This document shows, one piece after another, positions 1-11,207 of a DNA stretch of 64,000 nucleotides; positions within the stretch are counted from its first letter, which is position 1; every line of letters starts with the position of its first letter. Both the position numbers and the translations under genes were made by a program. The notes under the pieces were generated by a model. It saw only the letters and a program-made list of their open reading frames with translations. It ran no database searches and was not told the DNA's origin. The stretch is from Aurantimicrobium minutum (GTDB taxonomy: Bacteria; Actinomycetota; Actinomycetes; Actinomycetales; Microbacteriaceae). The stretch covers positions 310,001 to 374,000 of the forward strand of contig NZ_AP017457.1 in assembly GCF_002355535.1 (NCBI RefSeq), written 5' to 3'.

Positions 1-1
1 C

Positions 2-1090
2 CTCTCGGCTGCCATCAGTGACCAGCCACAACCCGCAAGTGCGTTTGTGCTCGATAACGTCAACTACATCCGAAATTCAGTCAAAGCAACAGTGGATGCC
101 TACGACGGTTCAGTCACACTGTATGCATGGGATGAGGAAGATGCTGTGTTGAAGACATGGCAGAAGATTTACCCCTCAAACATCAAGCCCATCAGCGAGA
201 TGTCTGCTGATTTGATGAGCCACGTTCGATACCCCACGGACCTGTTTAAAGCACAGCGTTCCATTTTGGGGCAGTACCACGTTACTGACCCAGGCTCCTT
301 CTACTCAGGTGACGACGCTTGGGTTACCCCCAACGATCCCACCGAGGCATCTGACGCAACCAAGTATCAGTCGCCCTATTACCTGACCATGAAGGTTCCT
401 GGTGCGGATGCTCCTGCCTACTCGATTTACTCCACCTTTATCCCTAAGGCAACAGGTACATCAAGCCGTAACGTGCTGACCGGTTACCTTGTTGCCAACT
501 CAGATGCGGGAGCTGAGGCAGGAAAGAAATCAGAGGAGTATGGAAAGCTACGCTTGCTGACACTTCCCAAAGTTGTTACCGTTCCAGGTCCTGGACAGGT
601 TCAGAACAACTTCAACGCTGACCCTGACGTGTCGAAGGAATTGAACCTGTTGTCACAGGGTTCGACCAACGTGCTCAAGGGAAACCTGCTGACACTGCCC
701 GTTGGTGGTGGTCTGCTCTATGTCCAGCCGGTCTATGTTCAGTCCACTGGTAACACGAGCTACCCGCTGTTGAAGAAGATCCTTGTTGCCTTCGGTGACC
801 AGATTGCCTTCGAGGACACACTGCCGGAAGCTCTCGATGTTCTCTTCGGCGGCAATGCGGGCGTTGACCAACCCACTAACGAGGGTGCACAGCCACCAGA
901 GAATGACCCTGCGGGTGGTTCTGGCGGTAGCACGGCAAACCCAGAACTGACCAAGGCACTTCAAGACGCTCAAAAAGCTCTCACAGACCGTGAAGCTGCT
1001 CGAGTATCTGGAGACTGGGCTGCCTATGGTGCGGCAGATGCTGCTTTGACTGATGCACTCAGCCGAGCATTGTCAGCCTCAGGGAACTAG
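2..1090 (+). CDS. UPF0182 family membrane protein, C-terminal part (5' truncated)
   Basis: This is the C-terminal 362 residues of a large UPF0182 (COG1615) protein, a family common in Actinobacteria with N-terminal membrane helices and a long extracytoplasmic domain; its function is unknown. The reading frame is open to the left window edge, so the GTG at 47 is internal and the true start lies outside. The family-like segment LLTLPVGGGLLYVQPVYVQ is visible near the middle. A Gly/Pro/Asn-rich linker and a short Ala-rich helical tail close the protein, as is usual for the family. No membrane helix lies in this part. The stop overlaps the end of the convergent MFS gene by 12 bp. Confidence 0.85.
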   Translation, partial: LSAAISDQPQPASAFVLDNVNYIRNSVKATVDAYDGSVTLYAWDEEDAVLKTWQKIYPSNIKPISEMSADLMSHVRYPTDLFKAQRSILGQYHVTDPGSFYSGDDAWVTPNDPTEASDATKYQSPYYLTMKVPGADAPAYSIYSTFIPKATGTSSRNVLTGYLVANSDAGAEAGKKSEEYGKLRLLTLPKVVTVPGPGQVQNNFNADPDVSKELNLLSQGSTNVLKGNLLTLPVGGGLLYVQPVYVQSTGNTSYPLLKKILVAFGDQIAFEDTLPEALDVLFGGNAGVDQPTNEGAQPPENDPAGGSGGSTANPELTKALQDAQKALTDREAARVSGDWAAYGAADAALTDALSRALSASGN

Positions 1091-2347
1091 GTTCTTTTTC
1101 CGAGGTAAATACTTCGGAACATAAACCAACATCATCACAACGCCGATAAGCCCGGCAACACCGGTGACGGCAGATGCCACAGCCAGTGACAACGCTGCCG
1201 TGAGTGCAGAAATACCCAACGGGGCTAGTGCTGCGCCGGAATCAGTGATGAAACGCCATGCACCCAAGAAGGGTGCAGGGTTGTCTTTGTTGGCGAGGTC
1301 TGAAGCTAGGGTCAACAGAATTCCTGAACCGATGCCGTTACCTATGGCGAATAAGAAAATCGTGATGACAAACCACAGCACGTTGGTGGGCAGATCATGT
1401 GTGGGTGCCAAGGCGAGCAAAGCCACCGACATGATGATCATGGAGGGGACAATGGAGGCAAGCCGTCCCCACTTATCCATAATCTGACCGCTGGTAAAGA
1501 ACAAGGCAAAATCAACCGCTGTTGCTAAACCGATAATCAACGCGGTGTCTGAATCTTTGATTCCGATACTGACCGCCCACAATGGGAAAATCACGGCACG
1601 GCCCGAACGCAAAGCCATAACCAAGGCAGAGGCCACGCCCAGCTTAGCGAGTACTGCTTTGTTCTTGTTAATGGTGGCCATGAGGCCGTGAGTTTCTTTC
1701 TCGACTTCGATTTCCCCCGGATACAGAGAAACCCCTGATTCATCTTTGACGCGCGTCAGCTGCCCAAATGTTTTCTCAGGATCTGGCATAAACAGCAATA
1801 CCGCACCTGCGGAGAGAGTGAATGCTGCCATCAACCAAAAGGCAGCCAGTGGATTATTCGTCAGGGCAAGAACTCCTGCCGAGAGGAATGGGCCCATCAC
1901 CGCTCCTGCGCGGAACATTCCCCCCAAAGTTGAGAGGGCACGGGCGCGATAGTGCAGCGGCACAAAACTCGTCAGAAAGGCATGTCTAGCCAGAGCGAAT
2001 GCGCTGGTTGCTAAACCGATCAGGAAAATTCCTGCACCAAGAATGAGGGGCGTTGTGGCAGCCAGAGCTAGTGCAGTTCCCAGCAACGCGACGAGGGTGG
2101 ACCACAACATGGCCATGCGTTCGCCTATGCGGGAAATGATCCATCCGCTGGGGATATCTCCGGTGACTATGCCGAGGGTAAGCATCCCCGCAACCAATCC
2201 TGCTGTCGCAAGATTAGCCCCAACATTTTGAGCGATAACCGGAACGATGGGGATGAATGCTGCTTCACCGGCAGCAAATAGCAGCGTGGGAAGGTAGACC
2301 GGAAGTGCTGCTTGACGCAGCTGAAATGGGGCACCGGAAGAAGTCAT
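1079..2347 (-). CDS. MFS transporter
   Basis: This is a 422-residue major facilitator superfamily permease with about twelve hydrophobic segments. The loop after TM2 has the MFS-like GDIPSGWIISRIGER, the usual place for motif A, and a second related loop (GQIMDKWGRL) lies in the C-terminal half, as expected for two six-helix halves. The frame stays open much further upstream, across prfB, but that extension is a Ser/Arg-rich shadow. I chose the ATG at 2347 because hydrophobic sequence starts soon after it and a TAGGCT hexamer ends 10 nt before it. The substrate cannot be told from sequence; drug or sugar efflux are both possible. It is divergent from prfB. Confidence 0.8.
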   Translation of the reverse strand: MTSSGAPFQLRQAALPVYLPTLLFAAGEAAFIPIVPVIAQNVGANLATAGLVAGMLTLGIVTGDIPSGWIISRIGERMAMLWSTLVALLGTALALAATTPLILGAGIFLIGLATSAFALARHAFLTSFVPLHYRARALSTLGGMFRAGAVMGPFLSAGVLALTNNPLAAFWLMAAFTLSAGAVLLFMPDPEKTFGQLTRVKDESGVSLYPGEIEVEKETHGLMATINKNKAVLAKLGVASALVMALRSGRAVIFPLWAVSIGIKDSDTALIIGLATAVDFALFFTSGQIMDKWGRLASIVPSMIIMSVALLALAPTHDLPTNVLWFVITIFLFAIGNGIGSGILLTLASDLANKDNPAPFLGAWRFITDSGAALAPLGISALTAALSLAVASAVTGVAGLIGVVMMLVYVPKYLPRKKNLVP

Positions 2348-2357
2348 GTCTAGCCCA

Positions 2358-2363
2358 AGCCTA
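2358..2363 (-). promoter_or_regulatory. -10 box of the MFS gene (leaderless type)
   Basis: TAGGCT on the minus strand ends 10 nt before the ATG at 2347, so transcription would start at or just before the start codon. It is divergent from an identical hexamer serving prfB 18 bp away. No clear -35 box. Confidence 0.5.
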
Positions 2364-2381
2364 CGCCCAGGACTCGGCCGG

Positions 2382-2387
2382 TAGGCT
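2382..2387 (+). promoter_or_regulatory. -10 box of prfB
   Basis: TAGGCT ends 9 nt before the prfB ATG. GGAGG lies between box and start, so the transcript could be leaderless or have a very short leader. Confidence 0.5.
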
Positions 2388-2396
2388 GGAGGCATA

Positions 2397-3506
2397 ATGC
2401 TTGATCTAGACCTCACCGAGAATATTCGTGCACTGCGCTCGACTTTTGCCGATATCACCTCAGTCGTTGATGTTGATCGTTTGAACGCTGAGATTGCTCG
2501 ATTGAGTGAGTTAGCGGAAGCCCCAGATTTGTGGGACGACACCGCGTATGCCCAAAAAATCACGAGTGAACTCAGCCACCGCCAAGCAGAACTCAACAAG
2601 CTCAACAGCATTACCTCGCGCCTCGACGACCTGGAAGTTTTGGTCGAATTAGCCAACGAAGCAGGAGATGAAGACTCAGCCAAAGAGGCACAAGCTGAAC
2701 TGGAATCCATCACTGCGGTTTTGGGTGAGCTCGAAGTTCAGACTCTGCTCAACGGTGAATATGACTCATATCCAGCAGTGGTCACCATACGTTCAGGTGC
2801 CGGCGGAGTCGATGCTGCAGACTTCGCTGAAATGCTGCTGCGAATGTATCTGCGCTGGGCAGAGAAGCACAACTACACCGTCAACGTGCTTGACACCAGC
2901 TATGCCGAAGAAGCCGGCATCAAATCTGCAACTTTCGAAGTGGATGCGCCATATGCTTTCGGAACATTGTCGGTTGAGGCTGGAACGCACCGTTTGGTGC
3001 GAATGAGCCCGTTCAACTCGGCAGGTAAGCGACAAACTTCCTTTGCCGCCGTTGAAGTCGTGCCCTTGATGCCTGAGTCTGCTGCGATAGAAATTCCTGA
3101 AAATGATATTCGGGTCGATGTCTTCCGTTCGAGCGGTCCAGGTGGCCAGTCTGTGAACACCACCGATTCTGCGGTGCGCATTACGCACTTGCCAACCGGA
3201 ATCGTGGTGAGCTGCCAGAACGAGAAGAGCCAAATTCAAAACCGTGCCGCTGCTATGCGCGTGCTCACCTCACGTTTGTTATTGCTGCAGCGTGAAGAAG
3301 AAAACGCAAAAAAGAAAGAGCTTGCTGGAAACATCACAGCTAGTTGGGGAGACCAGATGCGCAGCTACGTTCTTGCTCCCTACCAAATGGTCAAAGATTT
3401 GCGTTCCGAATATGAAGTCAATAACCCCACCCACGTTTTTGACGGGGATCTAGATGGCTTTATTGCTGCGGGTATTCGCTGGAGAAAGTCAGCAGAAACT
3501 CGCTAA
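2397..3506 (+). CDS. prfB: Peptide chain release factor 2
   Basis: RF2 (369 residues) recognises UGA and UAA and triggers peptidyl-tRNA hydrolysis in the ribosome. The catalytic GGQ is at about residues 249-251 in [17 protein letters not shown], and the stop-codon recognition tripeptide SPF is in [18 protein letters not shown] rather than PxT marks RF2, not RF1. The N-terminal third is the helical domain. The gene is one uninterrupted frame: the in-frame UGA and programmed +1 frameshift near codon 25 that autoregulate prfB in many bacteria are absent. The 3' end overlaps the end of the convergent murE by 4 bp. Its usual operon partner ftsE does not follow. Confidence 0.97.
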   Translation: MLDLDLTENIRALRSTFADITSVVDVDRLNAEIARLSELAEAPDLWDDTAYAQKITSELSHRQAELNKLNSITSRLDDLEVLVELANEAGDEDSAKEAQAELESITAVLGELEVQTLLNGEYDSYPAVVTIRSGAGGVDAADFAEMLLRMYLRWAEKHNYTVNVLDTSYAEEAGIKSATFEVDAPYAFGTLSVEAGTHRLVRMSPFNSAGKRQTSFAAVEVVPLMPESAAIEIPENDIRVDVFRSSGPGGQSVNTTDSAVRITHLPTGIVVSCQNEKSQIQNRAAAMRVLTSRLLLLQREEENAKKKELAGNITASWGDQMRSYVLAPYQMVKDLRSEYEVNNPTHVFDGDLDGFIAAGIRWRKSAETR

Positions 3507-5014
3507 AGCTTCCCAGCTGCTTTGCGTGCAAGCAATTCTTCGGCCACTGCCGTGTCGCTGAAGGGAACTAGGTCGTCTCCGACGACTAAATATTCTTCAT
3601 GCCCCTTCCCGGCAATGAACACCACATCACCAGTGGTGGCGTGAGAAATTGCATAGTGGAGGGCCTCGCCACGATCACGGCGTTCTATCACGGTGTCGGG
3701 AACCTGAAAACCTGCACGGATGTCTGCAACAATCTTGTCGCCATCCTCGTAGTGCACATCATCATCAGTGACAATCACGAGATCAGATGCGCTTTCCGCA
3801 ATGGCGGCCATCTCGGGGCGCTTGCCGGCATCCCGGTCGCCTGTACAACCAAACACGGTGATGATCCGTTTGAAGTTGTAATCGGCCAACGCAGCTAAGC
3901 CCTGCTGTAAAGCATCGGGGGTGTGAGCGTAATCAATGATGACCAGTGGGGAGTCTGGAGTGGGCTGAATCTTATTCATGCGGCCAAAGACGGGAGTTAA
4001 CTGTGGAAGCACGTCCACGATCTGGTGCGCAGTGAATCCTTCGGACAGCAAAATGCCTGAGGTGAGCAGCAGATTGTCTACGTTAAATCTGCCCACTAGC
4101 GAGCTCGACACGGAGGCAATTTCTCCCTCAAACTCGATGTCACACGCTAAACCGCTCGCAGCGAGCTGGACATTGTGGGCTGTGATGGAGGCCTGGGGAT
4201 GTGCTGCAGAGCTCACACCCAGAACGGCACGAGTAGGAAGGTAGGTGTTGAACATCTTTTCGCCGTAGGCATCGTCGATGTTGAGAACAGCGGCAGGTGT
4301 GCCAGCGAGCTCAAAGATCTTCTCCTTGGCTGCTGCATAGGCTTCCATCGTGCCGTGGAAATCAAGGTGGTCACGGGTCAAATTGGTAAACGCTACCTGT
4401 GCGAAACGAACTGCCCCGACGCGGTGCTGCTCGAGAGCGTGTGAACTCACCTCGATGCCCACATGCGTCACCCCGGCGTCAACAAATGAAGCCAAGGTTT
4501 CATGAACCTGGCTGACCGACGGCGTCGTTAGTCCGGTGGAAACGAGATTCTGGCCATGAATACCAACGCCCAGTGTGCCAATGCTTGCACACCGCAATCC
4601 CAGATGATCCCAAGCCTGAACAAGTAGCTGAACCACAGAGGTTTTCCCGTTCGTGCCGGTTACCCCTACGATGGTCAGATGTTGGGAGGGAAAGCCCCAG
4701 AAAGCGTCAGCAATGCGTGGTAGTTTCTTCCAGAGGTGAGGAACAGAGATGACCTCGCCGGAAAACTGAAGTCGCTGCGCAATTTCAAGTGCTTCTTTGC
4801 TCCACTGCTGATCAACCACAACGGCGTTGGCGCCATTACTGATTGCTTGCTCAAGGAACTCATGGCCTGACATACCAGTGCTTCCCATAGCAACGAACAC
4901 ATCACCGGGTTGGATGTGACGAGAGTCTTGAACGAGGCGGTTACCTTCAAGCACCTGGTGACCCCATGCCGAGTCAACCTCTGCGAGGCTCAGGCTACGG
5001 GGTGTTGCGGTCAT
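3503..5014 (-). CDS. murE: UDP-N-acetylmuramyl-tripeptide synthetase (MurE ligase)
   Basis: This 503-residue Mur ligase adds the third residue of the peptidoglycan stem peptide to UDP-MurNAc-L-Ala-D-Glu in the cytoplasm, using ATP. Visible motifs are the P-loop [12 protein letters not shown], the central [25 protein letters not shown], and the C-terminal AGKGHEEY. The amino-acid specificity segment, where meso-DAP enzymes carry DNPR, reads TDDDVHYED at about residues 416-424, so DAP is unlikely to be the substrate. Microbacteriaceae have B-type peptidoglycan with Lys, ornithine, diaminobutyrate or homoserine instead. The start ATG overlaps the stop of the upstream TIM-barrel gene (ATGA), so the two are probably translationally coupled. 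Confidence 0.95.
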   Translation of the reverse strand: MTATPRSLSLAEVDSAWGHQVLEGNRLVQDSRHIQPGDVFVAMGSTGMSGHEFLEQAISNGANAVVVDQQWSKEALEIAQRLQFSGEVISVPHLWKKLPRIADAFWGFPSQHLTIVGVTGTNGKTSVVQLLVQAWDHLGLRCASIGTLGVGIHGQNLVSTGLTTPSVSQVHETLASFVDAGVTHVGIEVSSHALEQHRVGAVRFAQVAFTNLTRDHLDFHGTMEAYAAAKEKIFELAGTPAAVLNIDDAYGEKMFNTYLPTRAVLGVSSAAHPQASITAHNVQLAASGLACDIEFEGEIASVSSSLVGRFNVDNLLLTSGILLSEGFTAHQIVDVLPQLTPVFGRMNKIQPTPDSPLVIIDYAHTPDALQQGLAALADYNFKRIITVFGCTGDRDAGKRPEMAAIAESASDLVIVTDDDVHYEDGDKIVADIRAGFQVPDTVIERRDRGEALHYAISHATTGDVVFIAGKGHEEYLVVGDDLVPFSDTAVAEELLARKAAGKL

Positions 5015-5865
5015 AGTGAAACAGTCTGCCCTAAATGCAAGCGGGCAAAATCGAGGGTTTCAACCAACAGGCTCAGCCGTTCTTCCTCGGACTTGGCTTT
5101 GCGAGTATTGACCTCAGCTACCACGTGGCCATCCCACTCCTGGGCGGCCAGATGTTGCAAGACCTCAGCTACGGGCTGTTTGCCGTAACCGGGAAGCAGG
5201 TGCTCATCGAAAATACGGTTGTCATCTGCTGCCGCAGAACCATCAGTGAGGTGGACATGGCGCAGGCGCTCGCCGTATTCCAATGTCAGTTCCATGCTGT
5301 CGTGGCCAGAGAGAGCCGCGTGAGAGAAATCGAGAGTAATGGCATCACAGTCGAGTTCACGAGGGTCTGGTCCCGGCGCATAGGCCTGCATCTGGGAGTT
5401 TCGAACCTTCCACGGAAACATGTTTTCAACGGCGATAGTGATGCCGGTGTTCTCGCTGGTTTGCCGAACGATGTCCAAAAACTTATCGGCATACGTGGAT
5501 TGCCAGCGGAAGGGCGGGTGAACCACAACTGTGCTGGCACCGACGTTTGCGGCTAGTTCAGCAGACTTTTCTAGCTTGATTTGAGGATCACGACCCCAGA
5601 CAAAGTGGGTGAGAAGTAAGACGGGAGCGTGAATAGAGAGCACAGGCATCTCGTAGGTGTCGATCAGCTTCTTGAGGCCATCGACGCTTTGGGTAACAGG
5701 TTCGCGCGTGACCATCACTTCGACCCCGTCATAACCGGCTAAGTTCGCAAATCGAAAGCCATCTTCACAGGCCAGGGGGTATACGCAGGAAGCGCTCATT
5801 CCAACTTGAATCATTTGTTCCAGCCTAGTTGCCCAGGCTGGGTGCTGTGGGGGAGTTCTCACCAT
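5011..5865 (-). CDS. Sugar phosphate isomerase/epimerase-like TIM-barrel protein
   Basis: This protein of the xylose-isomerase-like TIM-barrel superfamily (AP2Ec; COG1082) has up to 284 residues. Metal-ligand style segments are visible along the barrel: GYDGVEVM, SIHAPVLL, VVHPPFRW, IAVENMFPW, ITLDFSHAALSG, RHVHLTDG and HVVAEVNT, with the His, Glu and Asp residues expected for a divalent-metal isomerase or endonuclease-IV-like fold. The substrate is unknown. Starts at 5865, 5814 and 5799 are all possible; I kept 5865 because TTAATT lies 10 nt upstream and the gene is divergent from ilvD. The stop overlaps the murE start by four bases. Confidence 0.75.
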   Translation of the reverse strand: MVRTPPQHPAWATRLEQMIQVGMSASCVYPLACEDGFRFANLAGYDGVEVMVTREPVTQSVDGLKKLIDTYEMPVLSIHAPVLLLTHFVWGRDPQIKLEKSAELAANVGASTVVVHPPFRWQSTYADKFLDIVRQTSENTGITIAVENMFPWKVRNSQMQAYAPGPDPRELDCDAITLDFSHAALSGHDSMELTLEYGERLRHVHLTDGSAAADDNRIFDEHLLPGYGKQPVAEVLQHLAAQEWDGHVVAEVNTRKAKSEEERLSLLVETLDFARLHLGQTVSL

Positions 5866-5923
5866 AATGGCTGGGAATTAACCGGGAGAATTGTGCGGGA
5901 ATTATCTCAGCCTGTGAAGGCCG

Positions 5924-5929
5924 TAGACT
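5924..5929 (+). promoter_or_regulatory. -10 box of ilvD (leaderless type)
   Basis: TAGACT ends 7 nt before the ilvD ATG, with no Shine-Dalgarno sequence in the gap. This fits a leaderless transcript. Confidence 0.5.
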
Positions 5930-5936
5930 TAGAGCT

Positions 5937-7631
5937 ATGCCAGAAAACGACATGAAACCACGTAGTCGCGACGTCACAGACGGTATAGAAAAAGCCGCCT
6001 CTCGAGGAATGCTTCGTGCTGTCGGCATGGGAGACGAAGACTGGAGCAAACCACAGATTGGTGTTGCCAGCTCGTGGAATGAAATCACCCCCTGCAACCT
6101 CAGTCTCGACAGACTTGCACAGGCCTGTAAAGAAGGCGTGCACTCCGGCGGTGGGTACCCACTCCAATTCGGAACAGTCTCGGTTTCAGACGGTATTTCC
6201 ATGGGCCACGAGGGAATGCACTTCTCTCTGGTATCTCGTGAGGTAATTGCTGACTCGGTTGAAACCGTCATGCAGGCAGAGCGCCTCGACGGTTCTGTTC
6301 TCTTGGCTGGATGTGACAAGTCACTTCCTGGCATGTTGATGGCTGCTGCACGTCTGGATCTGGCCTCTGTCTTCCTCTACGCAGGATCTATCGCCCCAGG
6401 TTGGGTACGTCTTTCTGACGGCACCGAAAAGAATGTCACCATCATCGACGCTTTTGAGGCTGTGGGGGCCTGTAAGGCCGGCACCATGAGCGAAGAAGAC
6501 CTCGATCGCATCGAACGAGCTATCTGCCCCGGTGAGGGTGCGTGTGGCGGTATGTACACCGCCAACACCATGGCATCCATCGCTGAAGCACTCGGCATGA
6601 GCCTGCCAGGTTCTGCAGCTCCACCGAGCGCAGACCGCCGCCGAGACTACTTCGCTCACCGTTCAGGGGAAGCAGTCGTCAACCTTATTCGTCAGGGAAT
6701 CACTGCGCGCGACATCATGACCAGAAAAGCGTTCGATAACGCTATTGCCGTTTTGATGGCCTTTGGTGGATCGACCAACGCCATTCTTCACCTCCTAGCT
6801 ATTGCGCGTGAAGCTGACGTTGATCTCACTCTGGATGACTTCAACAAGATCGCTGACAAGGTTCCCCACATCGGTGACCTCAAGCCCTTCGGTCAGTACG
6901 TCATGAACGATGTAGACCGTGTTGGTGGTGTCCCTGTCGTGATGAAGGCACTTCTTGATGCAGGTTTGATGCACGGTGATGCCCTTACCGTCACTGGAAA
7001 GACACTGGCAGAAAATCTCGAAGAGATGAATCTCATGCCACTTGATGGTGAAGTTATCCGCACGCTAGATAACCCCATTCACGCAACCGGTGGAATTTCG
7101 ATTCTGCACGGAACTCTGGCTCCCGAAGGCGCTGTGGTGAAGACCGCAGGGTTTGATTTGGACGTATTTGAAGGTCCTGCCCGTGTATTTGAGCGCGAAC
7201 GTGCCGCAATGGATGCCCTCACCGAAGGCAGCATCAAGAAGGGCGACATTGTCCTCATCCGCTACGAAGGCCCTAAGGGTGGCCCCGGTATGCGTGAGAT
7301 GCTCGCCATCACCGCTGCCATCAAGGGTGCGGGACTGGGTAAAGATGTTCTACTATTGACAGACGGACGATTCTCAGGCGGCACAACCGGACTGTGTATC
7401 GGCCATATAGCTCCCGAGGCAGTTGACGGTGGACCCGTTGCCCTCGTGCGCGATGGTGATCTCATACGGGTCGATATCGCAGCTCGGACGCTCGACTTAC
7501 TCGTCGACGAATCAGAGCTCGAAGCTCGCCGAATCGGCTGGGCTCCGCTCCCTCCGCGTTACACCAGGGGTGTACTTGCTAAGTACTCCAAGCTGGTTCA
7601 TTCCGCATCAGAGGGTGCGATTACTGGGTAA
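5937..7631 (+). CDS. ilvD: Dihydroxy-acid dehydratase
   Basis: IlvD (564 residues) is an Fe-S dehydratase that converts 2,3-dihydroxy-isovalerate and 2,3-dihydroxy-3-methylvalerate to the keto acids that precede valine and isoleucine. Cluster ligands are visible in GCDKSLPGM (Cys126) and [16 protein letters not shown] near residue 197. The active-site Ser lies in [14 protein letters not shown] near the C-terminus, together with [11 protein letters not shown]. Length is normal for the family. It opens the branched-chain amino acid block and is followed after 44 bp by ilvB. It probably has its own leaderless promoter. Confidence 0.97.
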   Translation: MPENDMKPRSRDVTDGIEKAASRGMLRAVGMGDEDWSKPQIGVASSWNEITPCNLSLDRLAQACKEGVHSGGGYPLQFGTVSVSDGISMGHEGMHFSLVSREVIADSVETVMQAERLDGSVLLAGCDKSLPGMLMAAARLDLASVFLYAGSIAPGWVRLSDGTEKNVTIIDAFEAVGACKAGTMSEEDLDRIERAICPGEGACGGMYTANTMASIAEALGMSLPGSAAPPSADRRRDYFAHRSGEAVVNLIRQGITARDIMTRKAFDNAIAVLMAFGGSTNAILHLLAIAREADVDLTLDDFNKIADKVPHIGDLKPFGQYVMNDVDRVGGVPVVMKALLDAGLMHGDALTVTGKTLAENLEEMNLMPLDGEVIRTLDNPIHATGGISILHGTLAPEGAVVKTAGFDLDVFEGPARVFERERAAMDALTEGSIKKGDIVLIRYEGPKGGPGMREMLAITAAIKGAGLGKDVLLLTDGRFSGGTTGLCIGHIAPEAVDGGPVALVRDGDLIRVDIAARTLDLLVDESELEARRIGWAPLPPRYTRGVLAKYSKLVHSASEGAITG

Positions 7632-7675
7632 CGACGCCCGATCACTTTTCGCTTTCTCACATTAAGGGATTCACG

Positions 7676-9472
7676 ATGTCTACGGAATCACTCCCCACAT
7701 CCGCGCCTAGCGCTTCCTCCACTGCGCCAGAAATGACTGGTGCAGAAGCTGTTGTGCGCTCGCTGGAGCTCCTGGGTGTAACAGATGTATTTGGTCTGCC
7801 CGGTGGCGCCATCCTTCCGGTTTATGACCCATTGATGGATTCGAAGAAACTGCGCCACATTCTTGTTCGTCATGAGCAAGGGGCTGGTCACGCAGCACAG
7901 GGTTACGCTTCGGCAACTGGAAAAACTGGTGTTTGCATCGCGACCTCTGGTCCAGGTGCTACAAACCTGGTGACCGCGATTGCAGATGCCTATATGGACT
8001 CTGTTCCGCTTCTGGCGATTACCGGTCAGGTGTTCTCTCACCTGATGGGCACCGATGCCTTCCAAGAGGCTGACATTGTGGGAATCACGATGCCCATTAC
8101 CAAGCACTCTTTCTTGGTAACCAAGGCAGAAGACATTCCTGCCACTATTGCTGCGGCGTACCACATTGCATCCACAGGACGTCCTGGCCCTGTCCTCGTT
8201 GACATCACGAAGGATGCTCAGCAGGCACTTGCGCCCTTTGTGTGGCCGCCTAGCATTGACCTCCCTGGCTACCGCCCGGTAACTAAGGCACACGGCAAGC
8301 AGATCCAAGCAGCAGCTGACCTGATTGTTGAAGCCAAGAAGCCCGTGTTCTACGTCGGTGGTGGAATTATCCGCTCGGGTGCCTCCGCTGAACTACTTGA
8401 GCTTGTGAACCTCGTGGGTGCACCAGTAGTAACCACGCTGATGGCTCGAGGCGCATTCCCCGACAGCCACGAAAACAACCTTGGTATGCCAGGTATGCAC
8501 GGAACTGTTCCTGCTGTTCTTGCTCTGCAAGATGCTGATCTGTTGATTACTCTAGGTGCGCGTTTTGATGACCGTGTGACCGGTAAAGCTTCTCTGTTTG
8601 CACCTAATGCCAAAGTTATTCACGTTGATATTGATCCTGCAGAAATCGGGAAGATTCGTGCTGCAGAAGTTCCCATCGTGGGAGATCTCAAGGACGTAAT
8701 TACCGACCTCATTGAGGTCTACAAAGACACCCCTGGAGCGAAGAAAGCTGACTTCAGTGAGTGGTGGAGCACCCTGAATTCTCTGCGTGAAGAGTACCCT
8801 CTTGGCTATGCAGAGCCCACAGACGGCTTACTAGCGCCTCAGCACATCATTACGCGCATCGGTGAACTTTCTGGCCCAGAAGCCATTTACACCTCTGGGG
8901 TTGGACAGCACCAAATGTGGGCAGCACAGTTCATCAAGTATGAGCGTCCTAACGCCTGGCTGAACTCTGGTGGTGCAGGAACCATGGGTTATTCCGTACC
9001 TGCAGCCATGGGAGCCAAGGTGGGTGAACCCGACCGTGTGGTCTGGGCAATCGATGGTGATGGTTGCTTCCAGATGACCAACCAAGAATTGGCTACCTGC
9101 ACTATCAACAACATCCCCATCAAAGTTGCGGTCATTAATAACTCTTCATTGGGTATGGTTCGCCAGTGGCAGACCCTCTTCTATGACGGTCGTTATTCCA
9201 ACACTGACTTGAACACCGGTCACGACACCATTCGTGTTCCAGATTTCGTCAAGCTTGCTGACGCCTATGGTGCCCTGGGCATTCGCGTCACCAAAGAAGA
9301 AGAAATCGACGCCGCCATCAAGCTTGCTCTTGAGACCAACGACCGCCCTGTGGTGATTGACTTTGTCGTCAGCGCAGATTCGATGGTGTGGCCGATGGTT
9401 CCGCAGGGAGTCAGCAACAGCTATGTCCAGTACGCCAGAGACCACGCTCCGACGTGGGATACCGACGAATAA
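7676..9472 (+). CDS. ilvB: Acetolactate synthase large (catalytic) subunit
   Basis: IlvB (598 residues) is the ThDP- and FAD-dependent enzyme that condenses pyruvate with pyruvate or 2-oxobutyrate, the first shared step of valine, leucine and isoleucine synthesis. The catalytic Glu is in [14 protein letters not shown] (about residue 67). The FAD region includes GMPGMHGTV, and the ThDP/Mg motif is [12 protein letters not shown] followed by [12 protein letters not shown] short Ser/Thr/Ala-rich N-terminal stretch precedes the domain. AAGGGA lies upstream of the ATG. The regulatory subunit gene ilvN starts 15 bp downstream, so ilvB-ilvN-ilvC look like one operon. Confidence 0.97.
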   Translation: MSTESLPTSAPSASSTAPEMTGAEAVVRSLELLGVTDVFGLPGGAILPVYDPLMDSKKLRHILVRHEQGAGHAAQGYASATGKTGVCIATSGPGATNLVTAIADAYMDSVPLLAITGQVFSHLMGTDAFQEADIVGITMPITKHSFLVTKAEDIPATIAAAYHIASTGRPGPVLVDITKDAQQALAPFVWPPSIDLPGYRPVTKAHGKQIQAAADLIVEAKKPVFYVGGGIIRSGASAELLELVNLVGAPVVTTLMARGAFPDSHENNLGMPGMHGTVPAVLALQDADLLITLGARFDDRVTGKASLFAPNAKVIHVDIDPAEIGKIRAAEVPIVGDLKDVITDLIEVYKDTPGAKKADFSEWWSTLNSLREEYPLGYAEPTDGLLAPQHIITRIGELSGPEAIYTSGVGQHQMWAAQFIKYERPNAWLNSGGAGTMGYSVPAAMGAKVGEPDRVVWAIDGDGCFQMTNQELATCTINNIPIKVAVINNSSLGMVRQWQTLFYDGRYSNTDLNTGHDTIRVPDFVKLADAYGALGIRVTKEEEIDAAIKLALETNDRPVVIDFVVSADSMVWPMVPQGVSNSYVQYARDHAPTWDTDE

Positions 9473-9487
9473 GGGGGAGGAAAGACT

Positions 9488-9997
9488 ATGAGTACCCACG
9501 TTCTAAGCCTCCTTGTTGAGGACAAGCCAGGTCTACTGACTCGAGTTGCGGGCTTGTTTGCTCGTCGTGGATTCAACATTGAATCTCTTGCGGTAGGTCA
9601 CAGCGAAATCGAAGGCCTCTCGCGCATCACCGTCGTGGTGGATGTCGAGAACCTTCCGCTGGAGCAGATCACCAAGCAACTCAACAAACTCATCAACGTC
9701 ATCAAGATTGTTGAACTGGATCCAGACCAGTCCGTCATGCGCGATCACATGTTGATCAAGGTTCGTGTTGATAACTCAACTCGTTCGCAGGTTCTGGAGG
9801 CAGTGACGCTCTTCCGTGCTCGTGTTGTTGATGTTGCAAATGATGCCCTGGTGATTGAAGTCACCGGTAACGGCGCAAAGATTTCAGCATTCCTCAAGGT
9901 ACTTGAGCCCTATGGAATCAAAGAGATTGCACAGTCTGGTGCGATTGCGATTGGTCGTGGAAGTAAATCCATCACCGAGCGCGTGTTCAAAAACTAA
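9488..9997 (+). CDS. ilvN: Acetolactate synthase small (regulatory) subunit
   Basis: This is the 169-residue regulatory subunit of acetolactate synthase. The N-terminal ACT domain is clear (HVLSLLVEDKPGLLTRVAGLF, then RRGFNIESLAVG), where valine normally binds for feedback inhibition. A second ACT-like domain follows from about residue 80 (RDHMLIKVRVDN). The gene sits 15 bp after ilvB with a strong GGGGGAGG ribosome site, and ilvC follows after 45 bp. Length matches the 160-175 residue type (IlvH/IlvN of Gram-positives) rather than the short E. coli IlvN. Confidence 0.96.
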   Translation: MSTHVLSLLVEDKPGLLTRVAGLFARRGFNIESLAVGHSEIEGLSRITVVVDVENLPLEQITKQLNKLINVIKIVELDPDQSVMRDHMLIKVRVDNSTRSQVLEAVTLFRARVVDVANDALVIEVTGNGAKISAFLKVLEPYGIKEIAQSGAIAIGRGSKSITERVFKN

Positions 9998-11068
<1,071 letters not shown>

Positions 11069-11085
11069 TCATTAGCAATAGAGAG

Positions 11086-11207
11086 GATGCGCCGCGCGCG
11101 TCACACATGAGTACTCATGAAGATGATGCCCTCAGTTGGGCAGGCGACGAAGATCGCCTGGTCACTGGGGCACCACAGAGTGCCAAACGTGATGCACGCG
11201 GCGCATC
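11086..11207 (+). repeat. Long inverted repeat enclosing a start codon
   Basis: Two 19-nt arms at 11086-11104 (GATGCGCCGCGCGCGTCAC) and 11189-11207 are reverse complements at 17 of 19 positions; one of the two exceptions is a G-U pair in RNA. They flank an 84-nt loop containing the ATG of the next gene at 11107. The second arm is coding (KRDARGA). Confidence 0.6.

Noticed and set aside
2348-2713. N-terminal extension of the MFS frame to 2713
   Set aside because: It adds a Ser/Arg-rich stretch antisense to the start of prfB with no family resemblance; the hydrophobic region and a -10 hexamer support 2347.
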